From assembly GCA_005883245.1 (NCBI GenBank), contig VAXT01000016.1, forward strand, positions 1 to 25,926: 25,926 nucleotides of DNA. The letters are read 5' to 3'. The notes under the pieces were generated by a model, which saw only the letters and a program-made list of their open reading frames with translations, was not told the DNA's origin and did no database searches. Made by a program: the position numbers and the translations under genes. This DNA comes from Actinomycetota bacterium (GTDB lineage: Bacteria > Actinomycetota > Thermoleophilia > Gaiellales > Gaiellaceae). Each line of letters starts with the position of its first letter. Positions within the stretch are counted from its first letter, which is position 1. Below are positions 1-7,406 of this stretch, piece after piece.

Positions 1-1
1 C

Positions 2-724
2 GACTCCGGAGGCTCAACGACGATGGCTTTCAACGGGAAGCTGCTCAATCGCCCCTCCGATCCCGGCGGCGAGCGCGCGGTCTCCGACAGCCTCGACGTC
101 TTCTACTACGGCGTCGTGGTCCCGCGGGCGCCCAGGCCGGTGCTCTCTCCGAACGGGGACGGCGTCGCCGAGACGCAGACGCTGAGCTTCAAGCTCGTCC
201 GCCCGGCAACCGTGACCGCGAGCCTGATCGGGCCGGACCGGATCCCGCGTCAGACCGAGACGGGCCCCCGCGATCCGGGCACGTACAAGATCACCTGGTC
301 GGGCCGCACGCCCACGGGAGACGCGGAGCCGGAGGGCCGCTGGCGCTGGGTCGTCAACGCGCTCGACGACCAGGGCCAACAGTCGAAGGTCGAGCGGCGC
401 TTCTACCTGAACCGGACGCTCGGCTATCTGCGAGTCCGACCGACACGGGTCGTCGTCCATCGCCGTGGGGGATCGCTCCGGGTCGGCTTCCGGCTCGCCC
501 ACCCTGCCGTCGTCACGGTCACGATTCGCAACGCGCGGGGCGGGCGGGTGAAGACGATTCGCCGCAGCCTCGGCGTGGGCAGCCGAATGATCCGCTGGAA
601 CGGCCTCTACGGGAACGGCGTCCGCGCCTTCTCGGGCTCGTACGTGGCGAGCGTGCAGGCGGCGAACTCGTTCGGGCCGACCGAGCTCGAGCGCCGCTTC
701 CTGGTCAAGAGAGCCCGGCGCTAG
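2..724 (+). CDS. NAGPA-type phosphodiester glycosidase, C-terminal part with FlgD-like Ig tail (5' partial)
   Basis: The reading frame is open to the left edge, so the gene begins outside the window. The first visible residues, D-S-G-G-S-T-T-M followed by a short strand and LLNRPSD...GERAVSDSL, match the end of the NAGPA (phosphodiester glycosidase) domain, where a DGGGSTT loop and a 'NRPSD..GERPV' segment are characteristic. After this come about 200 residues without catalytic motifs: SPNGDGVAET followed by beta-strand-rich sequence with WSGRTPTGD and WNGLYGNG turns, which is the pattern of two FlgD-like/Ig-like repeats. Such proteins are normally exported and act on phosphodiester-linked sugars of the envelope; export cannot be checked because the N-terminus is missing. 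An ATG at 23 has a GGAGG at 8-12, but starting there would cut the domain in the middle of its signature, so I treat it as internal. DedA follows after 18 bp. Confidence 0.75.
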   Translation, partial: DSGGSTTMAFNGKLLNRPSDPGGERAVSDSLDVFYYGVVVPRAPRPVLSPNGDGVAETQTLSFKLVRPATVTASLIGPDRIPRQTETGPRDPGTYKITWSGRTPTGDAEPEGRWRWVVNALDDQGQQSKVERRFYLNRTLGYLRVRPTRVVVHRRGGSLRVGFRLAHPAVVTVTIRNARGGRVKTIRRSLGVGSRMIRWNGLYGNGVRAFSGSYVASVQAANSFGPTELERRFLVKRARR

Positions 725-729
725 CCAGC

Positions 730-735
730 TAGGCT
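730..735 (+). promoter_or_regulatory. -10 element (TAGGCT) of a probable leaderless dedA transcript
   Basis: TAGGCT fits the actinobacterial -10 form TANNNT and lies 7 nt before the GTG at 743. No Shine-Dalgarno sequence separates them. The same geometry recurs before several other genes in this window. No clear -35 is visible. Confidence 0.4.
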
Positions 736-742
736 CCCGCGG

Positions 743-1420
743 GTGCTGCTGGGCTCCCTCTCCAGCTCCCTGACCTCGTTCATCGGCGACCACGGGCTCT
801 ACGCGGTGTTCGCGCTGATGCTGGTCGACTCCGTGCTGCCGGCCGCGAGCGAGCTCGTGATGCTCTACGCGGGCGTCCTCGCCTCGGGCGCGCTGCCCGG
901 CCAGGACGTCGTCCTCTTCGGACACGGGATCGACTCGCACTTCTGGGGCTACGTCGCGGTCGCGGGGGCCGGTGTCGCAGGACAGACCGTCGGCTCGATC
1001 ATCGGCTGGGCGATCGGGCTCTACGGCGGTCGGCCGCTCGTCGAGAGACACGGACGCTGGCTCCACCTCGGGCCCGAGAACCTCGACCGCGCGGAACGCT
1101 GGTTCGACCGCTGGGGCGACTGGGCGGTCTTCCTCGGCCGCATGACGCCCGTTGTGCGCTCGTTCGTCTCGATCCCGGCCGGGATCGCGCGTATGCCGCT
1201 CGGCCGGTTCACGCTGTACTCGGTGCTGGGGACGATCCCGTGGTGCTTCGGGATCGCGGGCGCCGGCTGGGCGCTCGGCTCGAGCTGGGAGACGTTCCAC
1301 CACGACTTCCGCTACGTCGAGGCCCTGGTCGGGATCGGGGCCCTCGCGCTCCTGGTCTGGTATCTCCGCCGCAGGCGGGCGACTAGAATGGCCCGCCGTG
1401 CCTCAGATCCCGCTTGTTGA
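743..1420 (+). CDS. DedA/VTT-domain membrane protein
   Basis: The 225-residue protein has the DedA family layout: an amphipathic N-terminal stretch, a re-entrant segment with the conserved acidic residue in PAASELVML (E37), several hydrophobic helices, and the family signature F-L-G-R-x-x-P-x-x-R with R133 and R139 followed by S-I-P-A-G (about 130-148). DedA proteins are inner-membrane transporters; some recycle undecaprenyl phosphate or phosphatidylethanolamine across the membrane. Lying just before the DegT and CapD genes, a role in recycling the lipid carrier of glycan synthesis is plausible but inferred. The GTG start is chosen because it puts the whole first helix in frame and has a TANNNT element 7 nt upstream; there is no Shine-Dalgarno sequence. 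The 3' end overlaps the next gene by 23 bp in another frame. Confidence 0.85.
   Translation: MLLGSLSSSLTSFIGDHGLYAVFALMLVDSVLPAASELVMLYAGVLASGALPGQDVVLFGHGIDSHFWGYVAVAGAGVAGQTVGSIIGWAIGLYGGRPLVERHGRWLHLGPENLDRAERWFDRWGDWAVFLGRMTPVVRSFVSIPAGIARMPLGRFTLYSVLGTIPWCFGIAGAGWALGSSWETFHHDFRYVEALVGIGALALLVWYLRRRRATRMARRASDPAC
1374..1397 (+). promoter_or_regulatory. Promoter with inverted repeat around the -10 of the DegT gene
   Basis: TAGAAT at 1384-1389 is a good TANNNT -10 element and lies 8 nt before the GTG at 1398, so the transcript may be leaderless. It is enclosed by a perfect 7-bp inverted repeat, GGCGGGC (1374-1380) and GCCCGCC (1391-1397), whose right arm touches the start codon. A repressor bound here would cover the promoter, or the arms may be chance in GC-rich DNA. 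The site lies inside the end of dedA. Confidence 0.4.
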
Positions 1421-2486
1421 CGTCAAGGCCCAGTACGCGCCGCTGCTGGACGAGCTGAAGGAGCGAATCGCCGCAGTCCTCGACTCGGGACGGTTCATCC
1501 TCGGCCCGAACGTGCATGCCTTCGAGGAAGAGGCCGCCGCCTACCTCGGCGCCGGGCACGCGATCGGAGTCGCCAACGGCACGGACGCGCTCGTGATCGC
1601 GCTCGACGCGCTCGACATCGGCCCGGGCGACGAGGTGATCTGCCCGGCCTTCACGTTCTACGCGACCGCGGAGTCGATCGCGCGCCGGGGCGCCAAGCCT
1701 GTGTTCGCGGACATCGACGCGCGGACGATGAACCTCGACCCGGAGGACGTTCGCGCGCGTGTCACCGAGCGGACGAAGGCGATCATCCCCGTCCACCTGT
1801 TCGGGCGGCCCGCGGCGCTCGGCCAGCTGGCTGGGCTCGGGATCCCGATCGTCGAGGACGCGGCGCAGGCGTTTGGCGCGCAGGGCGCCGGGAAGACAGG
1901 CGTCGTCTCGACCTACAGCTTCTTCCCGACCAAGAACCTGTTCGCGCTCGGCGACGCGGGCCTGGTCACGACGCGCGACGAGGAGCTCGCGGAGCGCATC
2001 CGGCTCCTGCGCTTCCACGGCTCGAAGGCGAAGAAGGATTTCGAGCTCGTCGGCTACAACTCGCGGCTCGACGAGCTGCAGGCCGCTCCCCTGCGGCTCT
2101 TCCTGCCGCACGTCGAGGAGTGGAACCGCCTCCGGCGCGAAGCGGCGGCGCGCTACGCGGAGCTCGGCCTCGGCGAGGTGTGCGAGCTGCCCGAGGACGA
2201 GCCCGGCCACGTCTACCACGTCTACGTCGTCCGCTCGCCGGAGCGCGATCGGATCCGCGAGCACCTCGTCGCGTCCGGGATCGCCTCGAGCGCGTACTAC
2301 CAGACACCGCTCCACCGCCAGCCGGCTCTGCGCCCGTTCGGCCAGGCCGAGGCCGAGTTCCCGGAGACCGAGCGCGCGGCCCGGGAGAATCTCGCGCTGC
2401 CGCTGTGGGCCGGGATCGGCGCCGACGTGCAGGAACGCGTGGTCTCAGCGGTAAGAGAGGCGGTATCGCTGGAGGCCGTTCGATGA
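1398..2486 (+). CDS. DegT/DnrJ/EryC1/StrS family sugar aminotransferase
   Basis: The 362-residue protein begins IPLVDVKAQY, the usual first strand of DegT-family PLP enzymes. It contains the substrate and cofactor loop GVANGTDALVIAL (about 57-69), the PLP-pyridine aspartate in VEDAAQAFGA, the Schiff-base lysine in FFPTKNLFALGD (K179) and the tail motif GYNSRLDELQAA. These enzymes transfer an amino group from glutamate to a keto-sugar nucleotide (commonly the 3- or 4-keto form), giving amino sugars for surface glycans or glycosylated products. The partner that would make the keto sugar is the next gene, which overlaps it by 4 bp (ATGA), so the two probably act in sequence. The GTG at 1398 is chosen because it gives the family-typical N-terminus and follows a TAGAAT element by 8 nt; extending upstream would only translate the end of dedA in another frame. 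The exact sugar cannot be told from sequence. Confidence 0.88.
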   Translation: MPQIPLVDVKAQYAPLLDELKERIAAVLDSGRFILGPNVHAFEEEAAAYLGAGHAIGVANGTDALVIALDALDIGPGDEVICPAFTFYATAESIARRGAKPVFADIDARTMNLDPEDVRARVTERTKAIIPVHLFGRPAALGQLAGLGIPIVEDAAQAFGAQGAGKTGVVSTYSFFPTKNLFALGDAGLVTTRDEELAERIRLLRFHGSKAKKDFELVGYNSRLDELQAAPLRLFLPHVEEWNRLRREAAARYAELGLGEVCELPEDEPGHVYHVYVVRSPERDRIREHLVASGIASSAYYQTPLHRQPALRPFGQAEAEFPETERAARENLALPLWAGIGADVQERVVSAVREAVSLEAVR

Positions 2487-4384
2487 GATCGCCGGTGAAT
2501 CGACACCGGATCTGGCAGATGGCCGCCGACGGCGTCCTGGTCGCCCTCGCCTGGCTGCTCGCGTTCCAGCTCCGCTTCGACTCGTTCGAGAAGATCCCGC
2601 CCTTCTACGAGAAGCTCGTCAACTGGCAGACGGTGCTGCTCGTGGTCGCGATCGAGCTCGCCGTCTTCACGGCGTTCGGCTTCTACAACCGCTGGTGGCG
2701 CTACGTCTCGACGCGCGACATGTGGGGCGCGGCCCGGGGTGTGACCGTCGCGTGCCTCGCCGCGAGCCTCATCGTCTACTTCTTCCCGCCGAGCGACACG
2801 GCCCGCCTGCCGCGCGGAGTGGCGATCCTCGACTGGCTGCTCCTGCTCGGGCTCGTCGCCGGCTCCCGCCTCCTGGCGCGCACGATCTTCGAGCGACCCT
2901 CGCCGACCAGCCTCGTCGCGCGCGGCAAGGAGGTGATCGTCGTCGGCGCAGGCGATGCGGGCCAGCTCGTGATCCGCGAGCTGCAGAAGTCGCGTGCGCT
3001 CGGGTACACGCCCATCGGGGTCGTCGACGACGACCCGCGCAAGAAGAACCTGCGCGTCCACGGCGTTCGCGTGCTCGGTACGACCGAGGCGCTGCCCCAC
3101 ATCTTCCGGGACAACCGGCCCGACGAGCTCCTGATCGCGATTCCATCCGCCGCGGGCGACGTGCGCCAGAAGGTCGTCGAGTACGCGCGGGACGCACGCG
3201 TGCCCGTGAAGACGCTGCCCGGGCTGTACGAACTGATCTCGGGCGACCACAACCTCGCCGCGCAGATCCGCCCCGTGCAGGTCGAGGACATCCTCGGTCG
3301 CGAGCCCGTGGACGTGGACTTCGCGGCGATCTCGGAGTACCTGCGTGGGGAGACCGTGCTTATTTCGGGCGCGGGTGGCTCGATCGGCTCGGAGCTCTGC
3401 CGCCAGGTCGCGCGCGCGGGCGCGTCGCGCCTGATCCTCGTCGACCAGGCCGAGTCGCCGCTCTACGAGATCGAGCGCGAACTTGTGGACGACCGCAACT
3501 TCCCGGCGAGCGTCCCGGTGATCGCCGATGTCGGCAACCGAGAGAAGCTGCGCCAGGTCTTCGACCGCTACCGGCCGAGCATCGTCTTCCACGCGGCGGC
3601 CTACAAGCACGTGCCGATGATGGAGGCGAACCCGCTCGAGTCGGTGCGCAACAACGTGCTCGCGACGAAGGTCGTGGCCGAGGTCGCGGTCGAGTTCGGC
3701 GCGCGGCGCTTCGTGCTGATCTCGACGGACAAGGCGCTGAACGCGCAGGCGGTGTACGGGCAGTCGAAGGCGCTCTGCGAGTGGATCGTCGAGGCGTACG
3801 GCTCGCGACAGGACGTGTCGACCCGCTTCGTCGCGGTGCGCTTCGGGAACGTGCTCGACTCGGCGGGGTCGGTGATCCGGATCTTCAAGCGCCAGATCGC
3901 CAAGGGCGGGCCGGTGACGGTCACACACCCCGAGATGACGCGCTTCTTCATGACCACGCCCGAGGCCGTGTCGCTCGTCATCCAGGCGGGCTCGATCGGC
4001 GGCCGCGGCGAGATCTTCGTCCTCGACATGGGCGAGCCGGTCAAGATCATCGACCTCGCGCACAACATGATCCGGCTCTCCGGCAAGGAGCCCGAGCGCG
4101 AGATTCCGATCGATTTCATCGGCGCCCGCGCAGGCGAGAAGCTGCACGAGGAGCTGTGGAGCGAGGACGAGGTCATCGCGGACACGCTGCATCCGAAGAT
4201 CAAGCGCGCGCGGCGGGCTCCGGTCGACGGGGTCTGGCTCGAGGGAGAGCTGGGCGCGCTCGAGAGGCTGATCGCGGAGGGGGACACGCTCGAGGTCGTG
4301 TCACGGCTCTCGTCGATGGTTCGTTCTCCGCAACGCGTCGGGGCCGCGTCGACGGACTCCGTCTCCGAGCAGACGCTCCACTAA
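2483..4384 (+). CDS. Membrane-bound CapD/WbpM-type NDP-sugar 4,6-dehydratase/epimerase
   Basis: The protein has 633 residues in the order expected for the long CapD/WbpM/PglF type. Four hydrophobic helices lie roughly at 12-30, 49-67, 86-101 and 112-131. A first Rossmann-like domain starts at VIVVGAGDAG (about 150), and the catalytic SDR domain starts at ISGAGGSIGSE (about 293). The catalytic serine/threonine lies in STDKA (414-418), and Y425 and K429 form a Y-x3-K pair (AVYGQSK). Long members often carry methionine in place of this tyrosine, so this protein resembles the short FlaA1/PseB type at that position. The likely reaction is C4/C6 dehydration (with or without C5 epimerisation) of a UDP-HexNAc, feeding the coupled DegT aminotransferase. 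The ATG start has GGAGG at 2471-2475, 7 nt upstream, and overlaps the previous stop. Specificity is inferred. Confidence 0.88.
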   Translation: MRSPVNRHRIWQMAADGVLVALAWLLAFQLRFDSFEKIPPFYEKLVNWQTVLLVVAIELAVFTAFGFYNRWWRYVSTRDMWGAARGVTVACLAASLIVYFFPPSDTARLPRGVAILDWLLLLGLVAGSRLLARTIFERPSPTSLVARGKEVIVVGAGDAGQLVIRELQKSRALGYTPIGVVDDDPRKKNLRVHGVRVLGTTEALPHIFRDNRPDELLIAIPSAAGDVRQKVVEYARDARVPVKTLPGLYELISGDHNLAAQIRPVQVEDILGREPVDVDFAAISEYLRGETVLISGAGGSIGSELCRQVARAGASRLILVDQAESPLYEIERELVDDRNFPASVPVIADVGNREKLRQVFDRYRPSIVFHAAAYKHVPMMEANPLESVRNNVLATKVVAEVAVEFGARRFVLISTDKALNAQAVYGQSKALCEWIVEAYGSRQDVSTRFVAVRFGNVLDSAGSVIRIFKRQIAKGGPVTVTHPEMTRFFMTTPEAVSLVIQAGSIGGRGEIFVLDMGEPVKIIDLAHNMIRLSGKEPEREIPIDFIGARAGEKLHEELWSEDEVIADTLHPKIKRARRAPVDGVWLEGELGALERLIAEGDTLEVVSRLSSMVRSPQRVGAASTDSVSEQTLH

Positions 4385-4390
4385 CTGGAG

Positions 4391-4579
4391 ATGGAGATAG
4401 GCATCAGGCTCACGGTGGTCGGCAGCCAGGGTGAGGCTGACGTGATCTGCTCACTCTTACAGGCGAATGGGATCGAATGCGGCGAACGGGCGACTGACCT
4501 CTCGGCCGAGCGAGGCGGAGGCTGGGGCGGTCAGCGGGAGATTCTCGTTCGTCAAGCCGCTAGGGTGGCCCGATGCTGA
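4391..4579 (+). CDS. Small DUF2007-like protein, short C-terminus
   Basis: This 62-residue ORF reads LTVVGSQGEADVICSLLQANGIECG...GGWGGQREILV. That is the shape of the DUF2007 family (a small putative signal-transducing domain): a first strand, a helix beginning with x-E-A-x-x-I-x-x-L-L, the G-I segment, then a glycine-rich turn and a last strand ending in ILV. Family members normally continue with an acidic helix of the form eeDlerAr-eLL. Here the frame ends soon after the last strand (RQAARVARC), so the protein may be trimmed or degenerate. A GGAG touches the ATG and is too close to serve as a normal ribosome binding site, so the start is uncertain. It lies 6 bp after the CapD gene and its stop overlaps the uvrD2 start. 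No function is assigned. Confidence 0.5.
   Translation: MEIGIRLTVVGSQGEADVICSLLQANGIECGERATDLSAERGGGWGGQREILVRQAARVARC
4561..4566 (+). promoter_or_regulatory. -10 element (TAGGGT) of a probable leaderless uvrD2 transcript
   Basis: TAGGGT fits TANNNT and ends 6 nt before the ATG at 4573, which puts the predicted transcription start on the start codon. No Shine-Dalgarno sequence is present. The element lies within the last codons of the small DUF2007-like ORF. Confidence 0.4.
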
Positions 4580-6384
4580 ACTCCGAGCAGCAGTGTGCGG
4601 TCGACGCCGTCCGCGGGCCCGTTTGCATTCTCGCCGGGGCGGGTTCCGGCAAGACGACGACGATCACACATCGGGTCGCGAATCAGGTTGAGAGCAGGGC
4701 TTTTCGCGTTGACGAGATCCTCGCAGTGTCCTTTACGGACAAGGCCGCGGGGGAGATGCGCACGCGGCTCGACGAGCTCGGCGTCCCCGGTGTGCGCTGC
4801 TCGACCTTTCACTCGGCCGCGCTCGGGCAGCTCCGCTTCTTCGCCGCCGAGCCTCCGAAGCGGATCCTGGCCTCGAAGGCGCTCCCGCTCAGGCACATCG
4901 GGAACTCGCTGCGTCGGCCGTACCAGTTCCGTCCCGCGGCTGATCTCGCCACCGAGGTCGAGTGGGCCAAGAACCGCCGCATCCCGCCCGACGAGTACCT
5001 CCGCTCGCTGGGCGACCACGAGCCGCCGATACCGCCCGACCTGATGCTCCGCGTCTACCGCGAGTACGAGCGGCGCAAGGTCGACCAGGGCTGGATCGAC
5101 TTCGAGGACCTGATCGAGCTCACGATCCGGCTCTTCGACGCGGACGAGGGCGCGCTCGAGCAGGTGCGCGACCGCTACCGCGCGTTCACGGTCGATGAGT
5201 ACCAGGACGTGAACCTCCTCCAGCAGACACTGCTCGACCGCTGGCTCGGCGATCGCGACGAGCTGTGTGCGGTCGGCGACGACTACCAGTCGATCTACGC
5301 GTTCACAGGCGCAAGCCCCGAGTACCTGCTCGCGATGCCGAAGCGCTTCTCGCACGCGACCGTCGTGCGGCTCGAGGAGAACTACCGCTCGACTCCCGAG
5401 GTGCTGTCGTTCGCGAACCGGCTCGTCGCCAAGCTCGGCGACGCCGAGAAAGTGCTGCGCGCGACGCGTCCCGCCGGGCCGGAGCCGGTCACGCGCGCGT
5501 TCGCCGAGCCCGTGCACGAGGCCAGGTTCCTCGTCGAACGCATCCGTGAGCTGCACGCGGGTGGCATCGCGTACGAGGAGATGGCCATCCTCTTCCGCAC
5601 AAACGCGCGCTCCGCCGACTACGAGGAGGCGCTGCACGACGCTGAGATCCCGTCCCAGGGCGCTGCGCTGCTCAGCCGCGATGCCGCGAAGCAACTCCTG
5701 AAGGCGCTGCGCGGGCGGCCGCTCTCCGACGTGCGTCGGATCGCCCGCGAGCAGGGAATGCTGGAGACGATCCCGGACCGTCTCGGCGAGCGCGAGGTGA
5801 CACGGCAGAACGACCTCGCTCGGCTCGTCAAGCTGGCGGAGGAGTTCGAGGGGACGGCGGAGGACTTCGTCGCCTACCTCGAGGAGCGCTTCGGCAGCAA
5901 GGCGGGACGCGGCGTGCACCTCCTGACCTACCACCGCGCGAAAGGACTCGAGTTCGAGGCCGTGTTCCTACCCCGCCTCGAGGAGCGCGAGCTGCCGTCG
6001 AAGCTCTCGAAGACCGCCGCGGCGCTCGCCGAGGAGAGGCGTTTGTTGTACGTGGGGCTCACGCGGGCGAAGCGCCACCTGACCGTCACCTGGTCGGGCA
6101 AGCCGAGCCGCTTCCTCGCCGAGCTGGAGATCCGCGAGCCGGCGCCGAAGCCGGTCGAGCCGGACGACCCGCTCTACGAGACGCTCAAGCGCTGGCGCCT
6201 CGAGACCGCGAAGGGAGAGGAGCGCCCAGCGTACGTGATCTTCCACAACTCGACACTGGCCGAGATCGTTCGCAGAGCGCCTCGCACGCGCGAGGAGCTC
6301 GCGGCAGTCCCGGGCGTCGGCCCGGCAAAGCTGGAGCGCTACGGCGACGCGGTGCTCGCCGCCTTAGAGGCGGTTGCTGTGTAA
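4573..6384 (+). CDS. uvrD2: UvrD2-type superfamily 1 DNA helicase with HRDC-like C-terminus
   Basis: All SF1A helicase motifs can be read in the 603 residues: the Q motif NSEQQCAV at the N-terminus, Walker A AGAGSGKT (21-28), motif Ia SFTDKAAGEM, motif II VDEYQD (207-212), motif III GDDYQSIYAFTGA (from 235), motif IV RLEENYRST (266-274), motif V TYHRAKGLEFEAVFL (from 452) and motif VI ERRLLYVGLTRAKRHL (from about 488). The last 70 residues contain TREELAAVPGVGPAKLERYGDAVLAAL, an HRDC-like/helix-hairpin-helix segment typical of the actinobacterial UvrD2 branch. The protein unwinds DNA 3' to 5' with ATP in repair. It is about 100 residues shorter than mycobacterial UvrD2, chiefly in the 2B region between motifs IV and V, but no core motif is lost. 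It faces the minus-strand DUF354 gene with only 14 bp between their stops. Confidence 0.9.
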   Translation: MLNSEQQCAVDAVRGPVCILAGAGSGKTTTITHRVANQVESRAFRVDEILAVSFTDKAAGEMRTRLDELGVPGVRCSTFHSAALGQLRFFAAEPPKRILASKALPLRHIGNSLRRPYQFRPAADLATEVEWAKNRRIPPDEYLRSLGDHEPPIPPDLMLRVYREYERRKVDQGWIDFEDLIELTIRLFDADEGALEQVRDRYRAFTVDEYQDVNLLQQTLLDRWLGDRDELCAVGDDYQSIYAFTGASPEYLLAMPKRFSHATVVRLEENYRSTPEVLSFANRLVAKLGDAEKVLRATRPAGPEPVTRAFAEPVHEARFLVERIRELHAGGIAYEEMAILFRTNARSADYEEALHDAEIPSQGAALLSRDAAKQLLKALRGRPLSDVRRIAREQGMLETIPDRLGEREVTRQNDLARLVKLAEEFEGTAEDFVAYLEERFGSKAGRGVHLLTYHRAKGLEFEAVFLPRLEERELPSKLSKTAAALAEERRLLYVGLTRAKRHLTVTWSGKPSRFLAELEIREPAPKPVEPDDPLYETLKRWRLETAKGEERPAYVIFHNSTLAEIVRRAPRTREELAAVPGVGPAKLERYGDAVLAALEAVAV

Positions 6385-6398
6385 GTTCGATTGGGCGC

Positions 6399-7406
6399 CT
6401 ACGCGGCTGAAAGCAGGAGGTCGAGCAGGATCTGCGGGTCGCGCCGGACACGCTCCGACTCGCCCGGCGCCCGCTTCTCCAGCTCAAGCGCGCGCGGGTC
6501 GGTGAGGGGCCGCAGGCGGCCGTCGCGGATCAGCATCTCGTCCACTCCGCCGATCCGCCCGCCGTACGTCGTGTAGACCGGGACTCCCAGCGCGGCGGCC
6601 TCACGGTTCATCGTGCCGCCGGCCGAGACGACGAGATCCGCGAGCGCGATCAGGCTCTGCGCGTCGACGGCGTGGTCGGGGATGATCAGCGAGGGCAGGC
6701 TCAGGCTGCGCACATAGTCACGCTGCTCGGCACTGCGCGGCAGGACGACCGCGTGCACGCCGGTCTCATGCCCCAGGTACGCAAGCAGCCGCGGGAAAAA
6801 GGGGTTCGAGCGCCTGTGGTAGAGCGAGACGTCCGGCGGCGTGCGCACGACCACGAGGGTGCGGGCCCGGTTGACGAGCAGCTCGTCGAGGACGGTCCGG
6901 TCGGGCTCGAAGTCGCAGAGGTAGTACTCCTCCTTGAGACCCGGGTATTGCAGAAGCTTCGGGGGACGCACGCCGAAGCGGGTCATGCGCTCCTCGGGGA
7001 TCGCGTCGGGGACGACGACCCTCGTCGCGGCGCGATCGCCGAGGTGGTGTTGGAGCGTCGCGAACTCGTAGTCGTGCGTCGTCGCACTCGGGATGCCGAG
7101 TCGCCGCGCCGTGATCGTCAGCTCGTGGGAGCCGTGGGCGAGCGCGAGGTCGTAGCCGCGGCCCTTCGCGTAGCGCTTCAGCGCGCGCAGCCGGGACGCG
7201 AGCGCGAACGCTTTGGCGACCCGCGAACGGCCTCCGTGGGTGCCGATCACCTCGGCGTCGATCCGATGCCGCTCGAGCAGCTCCAGCGTCTGCGCGTAGT
7301 CGCGCGTCGTGACCTCGACCTCGTCGCCGCGCTCGCGAAGCAGGGCGAGCAAAGGACGGAAGACCAGCACGTGCGCCGGCGCGGAGATGTCGACCCAGGC
7401 TTTCAC
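6399..7406 (-). CDS. DUF354 family, GT-B-like glycosyltransferase/epimerase-related protein
   Basis: The 335-residue protein starts VKAWVDISAPAHVLVFRPLLALLRERG, then EVEVTTRDYAQTLELLERHRID and VIGTHGG. This is the strongly conserved N-terminus of the DUF354 family, whose members resemble GT-B-fold UDP-GlcNAc 2-epimerases and glycosyltransferases. The later part contains the nucleotide-sugar-type loop region SAGGTMNREAAALGVPVYTTYGGRIGG. No reaction is proven for the family. The GTG start overlaps the asnB stop as GTGA, so the two genes are translationally coupled and probably work on the same glycan. Expression presumably depends on the asnB promoter at 9301-9306. It could instead be a soluble sugar-nucleotide enzyme rather than a transferase. 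Confidence 0.8.
   Translation of the reverse strand: MKAWVDISAPAHVLVFRPLLALLRERGDEVEVTTRDYAQTLELLERHRIDAEVIGTHGGRSRVAKAFALASRLRALKRYAKGRGYDLALAHGSHELTITARRLGIPSATTHDYEFATLQHHLGDRAATRVVVPDAIPEERMTRFGVRPPKLLQYPGLKEEYYLCDFEPDRTVLDELLVNRARTLVVVRTPPDVSLYHRRSNPFFPRLLAYLGHETGVHAVVLPRSAEQRDYVRSLSLPSLIIPDHAVDAQSLIALADLVVSAGGTMNREAAALGVPVYTTYGGRIGGVDEMLIRDGRLRPLTDPRALELEKRAPGESERVRRDPQILLDLLLSAA

Noticed and set aside
8..25. GGAGG plus ATG at 23 as a true gene start
   Set aside because: The in-frame sequence upstream and just after it forms the NAGPA-domain signature, so the ATG is internal to a gene that begins outside the window.
4467..4691. Overlapping 74-codon plus frame as the lost C-terminus of the DUF2007-like protein by frameshift
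   Set aside because: Its translation after the junction does not restore the acidic helix expected for the family and runs into uvrD2.
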